Part shown: one piece after another, positions 33,154 to 44,778 of the stretch
Numbering within the stretch: position 1 is the first letter of the stretch
How the letters are laid out: the number at the start of each line of letters is the position of its first letter
Position numbers and translations under genes: made by a program
DNA from: Helicostylum pulchrum
Taxonomy: Eukaryota > Mucoromycota > Mucoromycetes > Mucorales > Mucoraceae
NCBI GenBank assembly: GCA_025677825.1
Contig: JAIXMO010000007.1
Coordinates: 310,001 to 374,000, forward strand
Direction: 5' to 3'
DNA length: 64,000 nucleotides
Notes under the pieces: generated by a model
Databases searched by the model: none
Told to the model about the DNA's origin: nothing
What the model saw: the letters and a program-made list of their open reading frames with translations, nothing else

Positions 33154-35535
33154 ATGTCTATGATGGATATTGATCATCAAGGTCCTAACGGATCTTCCGG
33201 TGATTCACAACCTGTCACTGGTATCATTTATCCCCCTCCCGATATTAGAAGTATGCACACTCTTTTTATTATTGTCGATTTCAAAACACACTAACAAATG
33301 TTTATTTCTTAAAAAAAAAAGAGATGATTGATAAAGCTGCAGCCAATTTAGCAACTAAAGGTCCAGAGTTAGAAAACCATATTCGTGAAACTAATAAAGA
33401 CGGTCGCTTTAATTTTTTGAATCCACATGATCCTTACTATGCATACTATCGCTTTAAATATCAGGAAGTGAAAGACGGCAAAGGTAAGTTGTATTCGTAC
33501 ACTCCCTTAAAAAAATATTTTTTTGACGTGTATAAAAATATAGTGCCTCAAAATACAGGACAATCTCAAGATCACGTACAAGAAGCACCAGTTGAAAGAC
33601 TAGTTAATCTTGCTCCTAAAGAACCTGAACCTTTTGAATTTTCAGCTGCAATGCCTTCCATGTCTGCGCAAGATTTGTAAGAGAGATTTAATTAGTAAAA
33701 ACAAAAACAAAACACGAAGCTAATTTTTATATATAATAGGGATATCATGAAATTGACAGCACAGTTCGCAGCTCGTAATGGTCGCGCATTTATTGGTCAA
33801 CTCGCTCAACGTGAATCAAGAAATTACCAATTCGACTTTTTACGTCCTTCTCATAGTTTGTTTCCTTACTTTACTGAACTTGTTAAACAATACACCAAGG
33901 TCTTTTTACCACCTAAAGACTTGCAAGAAAAGTTAAAGTTAAATACAACTGACAAGTATCATATTTTGGAAAGAGTAAAGGAGCGCGTTGAATGGGTAGT
34001 TTGGCAAGAAGCTGAAAAGAAGAAGAAGAATGATGAAGATGAAAAAGAAAGAAGTAATATAAGCTTTTCTTTTAAAAAAAAAAGTTGTTATGTATTTATT
34101 AATTTTTTTTTCTCTCTTCGTAGTTGCTTATGCTAGTATCGATTGGCATGATTTTGTTGTAGTAGAAACAGTTGAGTTTACAGAAGCAGACGAAAAATCC
34201 GAGTTACCACCACCCATGAGTTTATCAGATTTAGAGAATATGTCATTAGCACAGAAGCGTTTAGCATCTATGCCCGACGCAATAGATATCGATCAAAAGA
34301 CAGATATGGAAGCAGATGATGTTGATATGGATGAGTCCGATGAGGAAAATGCACAACAACACGTTACTGTACCTAAGCTTCCCGATACAAATGCACCCAT
34401 CAAAATTCGTTCTGATCATAAACCTAAACTTTACGGTACTACACCTTCAAAGGGGCCCACTATTACTTCACTTTGTCCTCGTTGTGGAGAAGCTATTCCC
34501 GTTAGCGAATTAGATGAACATATGCGTATTGAATTACTTGATCCTAAGTGGAAAGATCAAAAGATGGCTATGGAAGCTAAACAAAGAGATAGTAATTTGC
34601 TACAAGAGGGTAATGATATGGCAAAGATCTTGAAAAATATCTCTGCGTTACGTCCAGATATTTTTGGCTCCGACGAAATGGATGCGTACAAGAGAATTAA
34701 AGAACAAGAAGAGGAAGCAAAGAAGAAGGATAGAGTTACTTGGGATGGTCATACTGCTACAATGAGTTTAGCTAATCAAAGAGCTCAAAAGACAAGCATT
34801 GAGGATCAAATTGCTCAAATGCATAGAAGAATTGGTGCTGCTGGGTAAGTTCCCTTTTTTTATTACTATTTACCAGTTATTAAATTATTATTAGAGAGGA
34901 TATTGGACCACAAATTCCCGGTCAACCGCAAAATGTTTATGTACAAGGTATGCCTCCACCATCAGCATACTCTGCTCCTCAGTATTACACCCCTGAGCAA
35001 CAAGCTTTCTCAAACCAAGTACCTGGTATGTATAATATTTCAAATGGCGGTACTATGCCAATGAATAATGGACCACCACCTAGTGTTGCACCTCCTAATC
35101 CTGCGCCTATGCCCATAATACCTACTGTACGTAAGCTCGAAGAAACTGATGTACCAGCTGAAAAGAAACCTCGTTTAGAAGAGCCAGAATGGCAAGCACC
35201 TCAAATTGTAAGTACACGTATAATATATAAGTTATTTTTTATTAATTATTTTTTTTATGTCTGTGCCGTAGCCTACCTTTTCAGTTACAATTCAAACGCC
35301 TAATATGCCCGATAAACCTGAATGGAATTTAACAGGGTCAGATATTACAATTAGTGGATTATTACCAAGTACACTTATTTCTACTGTGAAAGATCGTATT
35401 GCATCTCAAATTGGTATGCCTGCTGGTAAACAAAAGCTTTCTGCTGCAAATACAGTTTTAAACAATAGTAAAACATTGAGCTTTTATAATATTAGTGAAG
35501 GTTACGCGTTGGCACTTGAGGTTAGAAAGAGATAG
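33154..35535 (+). CDS. SF3A1: splicing factor 3A subunit 1 (Prp21)
   Basis: SF3A1 is part of the U2 snRNP and is needed for branch-site recognition. Exons: 33154-33250, 33322-33483, 33544-33676, 33740-34053, 34124-34844, 34895-35207 and 35272-35535, giving 667 aa. Two SURP modules are visible (FNFLNPHDPYYAYYRFKYQE and YQFDFLRPSHSLFPYFTELV). A PRP21-type middle region follows with SIDWHDFVVVETVEF and a CPRCGEAIP segment, then a Pro-rich stretch and a ubiquitin-like C-terminus ending VRKR. The 33484-33543 intron is 60 nt, in frame and stop-free. Confidence 0.93.
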
Positions 35536-35924
35536 TATATTTTAGTACAAATAAAAAGAGAATCAAGTTTATATATATATATATCCACGTGTACAATAGT
35601 AAGTTGTTAAAACAAAAATAGGACTCACGCATATATCGTCTTATTCAATTTTAATTGTTATGTGAAAACGGGTCATTGTTACCCCAATATTTTTTTTTTG
35701 TGCCCGCAAATCAAGTAAGCTATTTCAGGATTATGCATTTTTTATGTACTGAAAACAAATTCGGAACTTGAATGCTTTTTTTAAACTGTACATTTGTTAC
35801 TAAACCCTATTCCCACGGCACTTCAAATTAACATAGTTTAGTCATTTTTTTTTAAAGATAAGTTTTCCGTATTTTTTTATAATTATTTAGCTTTCTTTTA
35901 TCTTTTATAAATTATTTTTACTCA
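35536..35924. other. intergenic, SF3A1 to acyl-CoA oxidase
   Basis: Holds a single CACGTG (about 35586) and a (TA)n stretch. It is the promoter side of the acyl-CoA oxidase gene. No gene seen. Confidence 0.5.
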
Positions 35925-38255
35925 ATGTCTTTCAATAATAACGTTGCCACTAAGTTTCCCAACTTGAAGCCAAGAGGTCCCGGCGGAGAAGCACTCTTAA
36001 ACGCAGAAAGAGCTAAAACTAGTTTTAATATTAAAGAATTATCCAAGTTTATGTATACCGAAGAATGGCTTATCAAGATGAACAACGTTTTACAAGTTAT
36101 TTCAACTGAACCTGCATTCGATAAATCGAATCGTTATTATCAAAGTCGTACTGATAAAATCGACACTGGTTTATGGAAGGATAAACGTATGATTGAACTT
36201 GCAAGGTAATAATTGAACGAAAGAGAAAAAGAGAAAACGAGAGAGAGAGAGAGAGTACTGACTTTTTCTTTTTTTTCTTCCTATGTTCAAATTATTAGAG
36301 AGCACATGTGGGATGAACAAGACTCTAGACTTGCAAACTTTCTTTATGATCAATCTACACCTGTAAGTTTATATATGTATATAAATTGACATATTGTATC
36401 ACGCGAGATTTTATCTTTTATTAATATGTATCTGTTTAGTTCTCTCTTCACTATGGTATGTTTATTCCTACACTTCAGTCGCAAACTACTGACGAGCAGA
36501 AGAAACTTTTCCTTGAACCTGCATTGAAGCATGAAATCATTGGCTGTTATGCTCAAACCGAGGTAAGTTTATTTTAAAAAAAAGGAGTATACGGATAGAA
36601 CTTAAAAAACTGCTATTTTTTTTTATAAAAAAAATTAGTTGGGCCACGGTTCTAATGTTCAGGGACTCGAAACCACTGCTACTTACATCCCCGAAACAAA
36701 TGAATTTGAAATTCATTCCCCTACTTTGACAGCTTCCAAGTGGTGGATTGGCGGTCTTGGTAAAGCCGCTAATCATGCCATTGTAATGGCTCGCTTAATT
36801 ACAGACGGTAAAGACTTGGGTCCTCATCCTTTCTGTGTTCAAATCCGTAGCTTAGAAGATCATCGTCCTCTCCATGGTATTACTGTAGGTGATATCGGTC
36901 CCAAGTTCGGTTTCAACGCCACTGATAATGGTTTCATTATGTTTGATCATTACCGTGTTCCTCACGTTGCTTTCTTGGCTAAATACTCTCAAGTTAAACC
37001 TTCCACTGGTGAATACTCTAAGCCTCCTAATTCTAAACTCTCTTACGGAACTATGGTTTATGTGCGTGCCAATATTGTTATGGGTGTTAGATATGCTCTT
37101 GCTAAAGCTACTACCATTGCTATTCGTTACTCTACTATTCGTCAACAGTTTGTTGATGCAGCTAATCCCAAAAAGTGGGATAACCAAGTAATTGAAACTC
37201 CTGTTTTGGATTATACTATGCAGCAATATCGTTTATTGCCTATTGTTGCTTCCGCTTATGCCTGTTTCTTTACTGGTCGTGAGATGTTGCGTCTTTATGA
37301 TTTAAATCAAGAAGCTATGCAACAAGGTAACTTTAACCTGTTGGCTGATCTTCATGCTTCTTCTTCAGGTCTCAAGAGTTTAACTACCACTATGGCTGTT
37401 GAATCTATCGAAGAATGTAGACGTGCTTGTGGTGGACACGGTTACAGTAACTTTTCTGGGTTGGGTCAATTCTATCAAGATTATCTTCCTAACGTCACTT
37501 GGGAAGGCGATAACTATATCTTGACTCAACAAACTGCTCGTTACTTGCTCAAGACTTTCCGTAATGTGGTTGCTGGTAAGGCTGAACCCTCCGAGTACAA
37601 TCAAACCATCACTTACTTGACTCAGTACCTTGAAAACCCAAACGCCAAGTGTCCTGTTACCGAACCTGCTGATTTCTTAAACCCTGAATTAATCTTGTCT
37701 GCATTTGGTTTCCGTGCTGCATTTGGTATTGCTAAGCTTGCTGAACAAATTGATCGTAATGGTCGTACTTGGAACTCCATGTTGGTTGAAATTAGTCGTA
37801 TCTCAAAGGCTCATTGTCAATTTATGTTGGTTCGTAACTTCATTGTCACCCTTCAAAACGATCCTTCTCTTTCTACTCCTCAATTCAAGCCTATTGTCAA
37901 TGTCTTGAAGACTTTAGCTTACCTCTTTGCTCTTCATACCATGGAGAAGGAGCTTTCTGAGTTTCTTTTGTCTGGATACTTGAGTCCTGAACAAAGTGCC
38001 ATGTTGAAGGAACAAGTCATTTCGTTACTCGAACAAGTTCGTCCTCAAGCTGTAGGTCTTGTAGATGCATTTGCTTTACCTGACTATTATCTTCACTCTG
38101 CTTTAGGTCGTTATGATGGTCGTGTCTATGAATCTATGACTGAGATGGCTGAAGCCGAGCCTTTAAATCAAACTCTTGTGGTAGATGGTTATGAAGAATA
38201 CATTAAACCTTTTGTCCATCAAAATAAGGATAAAACTGCCCCTTCAAAACTTTAA
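35925..38255 (+). CDS. POX1: peroxisomal acyl-CoA oxidase
   Basis: Catalyses the first step of peroxisomal beta-oxidation: acyl-CoA to trans-2-enoyl-CoA with FAD, releasing H2O2. Exons: 35925-36205, 36299-36362, 36440-36562 and 36639-38255, giving 694 aa, usual for the family. Motifs: [22 protein letters not shown], the FAD/substrate region [22 protein letters not shown] and [14 protein letters not shown] with the expected catalytic Glu (about residue 445). The C-terminus is SKL, a type 1 peroxisomal targeting signal. The adjacent gene on the same strand encodes another SKL protein. Confidence 0.97.
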
Positions 38256-38755
38256 ATTCATTTTTTTGTACAGCACAAATAGAACTCTGCCTTCGATTCC
38301 CTCCCCCCCCCCCCCCCCTCTTTTAGTAAATAATAAACCAATCAATATTAAAACAAAACTTACGTAGTACGTTCCCACCTTAAAAACATTTTGTAAGTAG
38401 TACAAGTAAAAAGCAAACCCCATCGCAAATAAACAATTACAAAGTGATATTCTTCCAAATTCAGATACTTTTAAAATTATAATATCAAAACATGCCAATA
38501 CAATTTGTATCTTATACATATGACAGAACCTTTCATATACTGACAAAAAAAAGTTGCATATAAAAAAGAAGAAGGTTGTTTCAATCTTGTATCATTTTCG
38601 CATGGGAAATCCAAGCTTTTTTTATTTTATTTTGTTGTTACATGTGAATTTTTTCTAACTATTCCCCCACATTATGCAAAAAAAATATATATATATATTC
38701 AGTTTTTTTTTCTTTCAATACTCTTTTCTCTTCTTTTTCTATTACTTTAATAAAA
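38256..38755. other. intergenic between acyl-CoA oxidase and SCP2 genes
   Basis: Contains a C-run at about 38303-38318 and homopolymer tracts. It is the promoter side of the SCP2 gene. No gene seen. Confidence 0.5.
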
Positions 38756-39402
38756 ATGGCCCAACCTCCTCAACTCGTCTCTAACCTTTTACTTCCTGAA
38801 CTTGAACGTCAGTTAAAGGAAGACAAGAACCTTTGGCCTAACGTAAAGGGGCTTTTCATCGTTACAGTCACCAAGAAGAAGAAGGCCGAAGCTACTTGGT
38901 AACAAAAAAGAATATGACAACCTGTAAAAATATGAATATTAATTTTTTTCCGTTGTAGGTATCTTTTACTCCAAGGTAATGAAGTTATGCCTGTTATCAC
39001 TGCTAGCGAAGAAGACGCTCGTGCTGGTACTCAAGGTAAAATTCGTAAAGTCAAGATTCAAGTTGATGATGCCGATCTTTTAAATTTCATTACAGGAGGG
39101 TAACGTGTTTTTTTTTTCTTTGTTCGATTATCTTTTACATATATTAAAAACACCATCTTAGTATGACCGGTGTAAAGGCCTACATGACTGGTAAAATCAA
39201 GGTTAAAGGTGATCTTTTATTAGCGCAAAGATTGGAAGAAATTTTTGAAAAGTTAGGAGGCCGTGAGGTAACAAAAAAAAATCTGTGTGTACTTTAATAT
39301 TTTTTAATCAATTTTATTATCATTATTTATTATTAGCGTGCCATTGATTTCATCAAGTCTAATGAACAAGCTTTAGCCATGACAAATAAATCAAAGTTGT
39401 AA
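38756..39402 (+). CDS. SCP2-domain sterol/lipid carrier with PTS1
   Basis: Four exons (38756-38898, 38959-39099, 39162-39267, 39337-39402) give 151 aa. The part from VKIQVDDADLLNFITGG through AYMTGKIKVKGDLLLAQRLE is the C-terminal half of an SCP2 sterol-transfer domain, which binds fatty acyl-CoA and sterols in a hydrophobic tunnel. It ends in SKL, so it is expected in the peroxisome. The closest known type is the free-standing fungal SCP2 of Candida tropicalis (PXP-18/POX18). It lies 500 bp downstream of the acyl-CoA oxidase gene, same strand. None of the four exons is long enough to stand out alone. Confidence 0.9.
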
Positions 39403-40628
39403 AAAAACTTGTTTTAAAATTATATTATTTTGATCTGTCCATATTTATTTGTTTTTGCTCCTAAAAGCGATTTCTAATTTCGTAAAGCATAATTGTAACA
39501 AATGATGTTATTGTTGATATTGGTCTTTAGTAGCCTTCATTTTTTAATTACAAAAAGAAGTACCTCCACATCATTCAACTGTTTAATACACAGGTTGTTG
39601 CAGTTAAAAAAGTAAAAATCGCACATTTCCTCAAATGATACTATCGTTCATTATCCCTACTTTTATTCTTTCCCTCCTTTTCTTCCTTTTCATTTTTTTA
39701 AAATCTTATACATTACTCAGTTACAACATAAACCTGACACTATAACTCTCTCTATACATTCAACTGCGCTCGAAACCTAGTAGATAAAAGCTATGTATCT
39801 TGCGTATCCCCTCACTTGCCGAAAAACAAAATGTTATTAATAATTTCAAACAATCAGGAAATAAGGAACCAAAAAGTAAAAAAGTATACATTCTAGATAA
39901 TGTTTTTGCTACTATAATGGAAAGTGAGGTCAAGACTATTTTTCGATGAAGATTTGGTGTACTGCAACGGACTAATCTGCCTAGTTCGTCGCTATAGACA
40001 AATCTTCACCGAAATTCAGCATGGATATCAAAGAGTTCACCTATTACAACGCCAGTACACTCGCAATTTTCGTTTTGGTTTCTCTGTAGCCCAAATATTT
40101 TCGCTTTAGTTCCTTTGTTGCCTGATTATCTAAAAGGAATAACGACCTATAATAGGGTAGTTAATGTTTTCGCTAAGGTATTTAACAAGTAATATTACTA
40201 CGGATTAAAAGAGAGTGAAATCGGTTCAAACAAACGCTGTGTTTAATAACGAGAGAGTCACACAATATAACCATGAAATTTGAGTGCACTGTAGGAATAA
40301 CTCAAATGAGTTTTGTAAGAGCAAGATAAACCACAAAAGATAGCACAATTGTCCATTGTAGAGTGCAACAACACATCCAATTAAAGTTCTCGATCACCTA
40401 AATATGTCTAGAACTTACAATTAAAAAATAATACTGTATTTGTTTTGTCTCATTACTGATTTTTCTTTCTATAAAAATACATGTAAAGGACCAGCCAAAT
40501 AAATTTGGATTAGTTGACTACGAAAAAATAATATAAAAATTTTGCTTTTTTTTATTAAAGGTTATATGTAATTTTTTTCTTGGGAAAAAGGAGACTATTT
40601 ACAGAGAGAGATTATTTTACAAGAGTAA
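39403..40628. other. intergenic, gene-poor
   Basis: About 1.2 kb of AT-rich DNA. A 10-bp inverted repeat (TGAAGATTTG at 39947-39956, CAAATCTTCA at 39999-40008) lies in an otherwise featureless stretch. One 61-codon ORF (39924-40109) shows no likeness to a family. Confidence 0.4.
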
Positions 40629-40913
40629 TTATGTGGAGCTAGGAGTGGGAAAAGGGCTGGGTTCTTCGTCAGCATAATGACAACGGCGGTTTGTACAATG
40701 AGTACCGCTACGGTCACACCAGCATGTGTTGCAACCCCAGTTCCAGCGATCTCCATAGCGACGACCACCTCCACAGCCACCACGGCCGCCACGGCCACCA
40801 CCACCGTTATCGGTATCGGCTTCGGCTTCGGCGTTAGCTTCTTCTGCAGCATTTACAGAGAAAATTGGAAGTAAAAAGCAGACAAGTGCTATTAGGAAAA
40901 GATAGTTCTTCAT
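40629..40913 (-). CDS. secreted six-cysteine pacifastin-like peptide
   Basis: A 94-aa precursor. Residues 1-22 form a clear signal peptide (MKNYLFLIALVCFLLP...VNA). An acidic spacer and a Gly/Arg stretch follow, then six cysteines (47, 61, 64, 66, 73, 78). Their spacing C-x13-CNTCWC-x3-G-x2-CT-x3-C matches the pacifastin protease-inhibitor signature (C-x9/12-CNxCxC-x2/3-G-x3/6-CT-x3-C) apart from one extra residue in the first gap and one fewer in a later gap. Pacifastin domains are best known from arthropods as serine-protease inhibitors. An acidic spacer then a Pro/Ser tail suggest processing. Function here is inference. Confidence 0.68.
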   Translation of the reverse strand: MKNYLFLIALVCFLLPIFSVNAAEEANAEAEADTDNGGGGRGGRGGCGGGRRYGDRWNWGCNTCWCDRSGTHCTNRRCHYADEEPSPFPTPSST

Positions 40914-43699
40914 TTTAAATGTTAATTTTAGAGAGATTAAATTTGATGAGGAAAAAAATTGAATTCTTCTGCGATCAATATCCTGTATTTATATTAATTT
41001 GTAGATATGGTCCAGACCTTTTAGATGATGCATATTATTTTTTTATTAATTGGTATTGTTCTGTTGTTACTTTGTTTTTACCAATGAAATATAAGGGACG
41101 TTCAAAAAAAGTAATTTAGACCCTGATCCAGTAATAGATGGAAGATCTACGTTCATGCATAAAAAGAAGGGCTTCTTTTTTTTCCAACTGTTGTTGCATT
41201 TAAATATCCCAGAAGTGAGACATTTTTAGTATATTTTATATGCTGGAGCCAAATTCGGACGTACTTAGAATCTATTCCAAGTTGTTCAGTCAGTTTCTTG
41301 TGCGCTTTGAATGTAAAGTGGTCATTTTTTTGAAATACCTTTAAAATTCTATGTAAATTTCTTTTGATTTATCAAAAAAAAAAAAAAATCTTTGCAAAAA
41401 ATACAAGCTCTCTATCGGTACAATACAACTATAATTATATACTTTCAACGCGTTATACTATCGAAAAGAAAAAAAAACTTAATATTGCCTTGTCTTCTAC
41501 TACGCTAAATCCAATTGAATAGTATTGGTAAATAAACCCTTTTTTCTGCATAATGAAAAAATATTAATTTCTGCGTCCGAATTCAATTTGTTGCTTACAA
41601 AAAAAAAAGCGTTGGGTTTATGTATCTTGCGATCAGCTATAGAAACCTAGAGAACTTATACCACGATTAAATATGATATAGTTAGCATCCCCGGAATTTT
41701 TTTAAAACGGCTCGTATTGAAAAACTCGCTTGAAAAATTCAGGTAACAAGGGCACCGTAAAAATACTTTCCTAGCCGATAAAAAATAAATCTTTTAAAAG
41801 GATAATAAGCAGATAATTATGGATAATAATATTCGAAGTAGCTCTTAGGTTCATCCGTCATACTATCAAAAATATATATTCTGTATCTTCATTTGGAAGA
41901 GCTTAAACATTAGAGCCACAAGCGATTTTTTTTAAAAAAAAAAGGGGTTATAAACTTCATTTTCGCGTATATTGGTTCTACAAATTGTTATATTCAACTA
42001 ACTTTAGCTATCGAGAAACGTTTGCTACTAAAAAAACGTTTTTTAAAAAAGAATTTATTCTAATCTTGGGAACAGAACTTTTAAAAATTATCCCTAAAAA
42101 TAAATTTTAGTTTTATTCTTACTTTTTTTTTTCTGAAAAAAATTATTTTGTAAAATGATACATAAAATAACTGAAGTGACTGAAATTAAATGGTGATGAA
42201 ATTGCGTGATTTGGCAACATGAAATGGCAATGGTTTGACATGATATGATGATAATTAGACATTGAAATGCGCTGAAAGGTGCTATACGCTACTCGTTTCT
42301 ACATAAATCTCACACTTTATATTAACTTATTAATAAGGAATAAAAAAAGAAGACTTTAATTTACGCAGTGTTTTATTCTCCCTCATGCACGCACCAGGTA
42401 TTTTTTTAATTTTTTAAAATGGCTTGAAAAAAATAATACACTTTACTAGAGCTTTACATTATTTTTTTATAGCGAAATAAGATTATTTTGAAGACGGACG
42501 GACAAGGAAAAACCGTCGAGAAAAAATAATAGATGTGAGCCAGTTCTAAGTAGGCTTTTGCTGTTACTCTGCTTCAAGAGTTTGAAGTATGTTTTAATAA
42601 AAAGCCTCTTTAAATTCGCTAAACTTTAGAGCGATTTTATTTTTATTTTTTGTTTGCGCAATTTTTCCTTTCAAGATGAATTAAAATTAAAAAAATATAA
42701 TTATAAATTGTTCACTTGTCAAACTGTTGTCGTAGAAGCAGAAATAATAAAAGGAGAATAAAAGCCAAAAATATAAGATGTAGCCATCATGCTAAATATT
42801 TTTCTCAGTTACTCTTTTACATTTACCAAGTAAAAACAGGCAATATTATATTATGCGAGGCTCCTACGACTGGCGAAATTGATAACTAAATTTTAATCAT
42901 AATGCTTCTACTTGTTTTAATCGTTAGTCTATTTGACGTGTGATTTGTGCCTGTTACTTGAAAACAATCACCTATTATGATGGTAACCTCGCTTCGACCT
43001 ACATAAAGGTTTAGCTTTATTAAATTATATACTTGCGAGCTTATTAGTAATAAAGAATAAGTACGTAAAAATATATAAAACAAATAGTTTTTATTTTACG
43101 AAATAGCGAAACCTGATTTAAGTATATACTATCAGTTCTAATTTTTTAAATTATAAATACGCAAAACATAACAGTCAAGATTATTATCATAAATAGAACT
43201 GTTATTGTATAGTAATTTGATAAAAAAACGTGTATATACGCTGTTAGGTGGACGAGGTCTGGTCAACAAGCTCTGGACAACATTAGTATCATTAAACTTT
43301 ACTACCAGATGATATACTTGTTATAGTTAATACGAATTGCGTTCCCTACTGCCCTTTTAGAAGTACCACTGGTTCTGTGCTATATAGAAGAAATCCTGGT
43401 TTAGTATAGCCATTTGACAAACGTTTTAACAAGATCATTAAGTCAAATCGTAACACTACTGAAAAATGGAACTTATCCAACTTTTCTTGCCAAAGTAGTC
43501 TTTTTATTTTTACTTTAATTTGATTCTTTCTAGCTTAATGAATCAATAAAGTTTATACAATACGACAAAAAAAAACTGTGGTAAGTTGTTGCTATTTACT
43601 TTACAAAACTAATTGCGTTAAACAAACTGTAACCGATGCTCCATAAAATATCCCCTTTCTATAAACATCTCACGAAATTCAATAAAAACAAAAAAAGAT
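40914..43699. other. 2.8-kb gene-poor AT-rich region
   Basis: No ORF with family likeness. A T8A11 tract lies at 41926-41944. Near 41510 one frame reads LNPIE followed by broken codons, reminiscent of a Tc1/mariner transposase end but too short to claim. I see nothing else supported. Confidence 0.4.
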
Positions 43700-43770
43700 T
43701 GCGCGGTCGGGGAATCGAACCCCGGCCCTTCGCGTGGCAGGCGAAGATTATACCACTTAACCAACCGCGC
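43700..43770 (-). tRNA. tRNA-Gly (anticodon GCC), second copy
   Basis: Identical in its gene body to the tRNA-Gly at 28714-28784, with the same fold and anticodon GCC. The 3' flank also matches (ACATCTCACGAAATTCAA at about 43665), as does the upstream CACGTG pair. The two loci therefore arose by a segmental duplication of at least 180 bp. Confidence 0.96.
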
Positions 43771-43826
43771 TTTCTTGTTAAATTTGATTAAAAAAATATA
43801 TGAGTGTTTAATAATTTTATGACGCT

Positions 43827-43843
43827 CACGTGACTATCACGTG
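43827..43843 (-). promoter_or_regulatory. paired CACGTG element upstream of tRNA-Gly copy 2
   Basis: Perfect CACGTG at 43827-43832 and 43838-43843, starts 11 bp apart, with 56 bp between the proximal box and the tRNA start. Same geometry as at the Tyr and first Gly genes. Confidence 0.55.
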
Positions 43844-44778
43844 TAGAATATGCTTTGATTGGCTTGTTGGAACGATAGTCCGAAAAATAAAGCAAAATGA
43901 GGGATTTTTGGAGGTTTCAAAACGCGAACTGTTCACTTAATTTCCATAAAAGTTTAATTCAATCGATGTGTAGGAAGTCCAAAAATACGTATAAACTTGA
44001 TAACATATTGTGGCAGGCTCAATTTACGAAAGTACATACCGATAGGAGTGTAGCTATACGAGAACTACCACTGTAGAGTATTTATACTTGATTGTTTAAA
44101 ATGAATATTATACTTTTTTTTTTTTTTTGAGTATATATATATGACTATTTTGGATCAAGTCAACTTACGTTTGTGACCTATCATACTCTGGCACGCCCTG
44201 CTGGTATTATTATGTCTTGAGCGATTATAATTGACAGCTCGGGAGACGGAGAGCAATATGTAGCTAGTTTTATATTACAATTAATTGGTAGTCAATTGTA
44301 CTGACAGGCACGTCGATAAAATTTGACATAAATTCAGAATATGTAGTTAATTAATACAATTAATGCGATCATTTTACTCGCACAAGATTCAAATTGACAA
44401 ACAAAAATTAATATTTTTAAACTGTGTTTTATATATATAAAAAAAAATTAAGGATATCAAAATGAATAAAAAAAAATTTTGACCTTTCTGTACATACAAG
44501 GGAGGAATGGGAAATAATAAAATGAAATTTGAGGGAAAATTTTGATTAATGGAAAAAAACAAAGAAAAAAAAAAAGAGAGACGATAGTATATATATAAAA
44601 ATCAAACATGATTTATGAAAAAGGGATTGAAAAGAGTTGAAGAGTTTTTTTTTTTTTTTAAAGAAAAAAAAAAAAAAAAAGTGGGAATATATCAAAAAAA
44701 TGTTGATTTTTTTTTATATCGAATTTTTTTTTTTTTTCACAAGTCGAATTTTCCCGTTATTGAACAAATTGTAGTTGC
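43844..44778. other. intergenic before the histone cluster
   Basis: AT-rich with long A/T runs near the H2B stop (44640-44740). No gene seen. Confidence 0.5.

Noticed and set aside
39947..40008. 10-bp inverted repeat as a possible transposon end or RNA gene
   Set aside because: A 10-bp match within 60 bp is not rare in DNA of this base composition and nothing else supports it.
41498..41580. LNPIE motif suggestive of a Tc1/mariner transposase, with weak likeness to 55330-55430
   Set aside because: The frame has stops within a few codons and no upstream catalytic residues; five residues are too few to call a transposase, and the match to 55330 is gappy.
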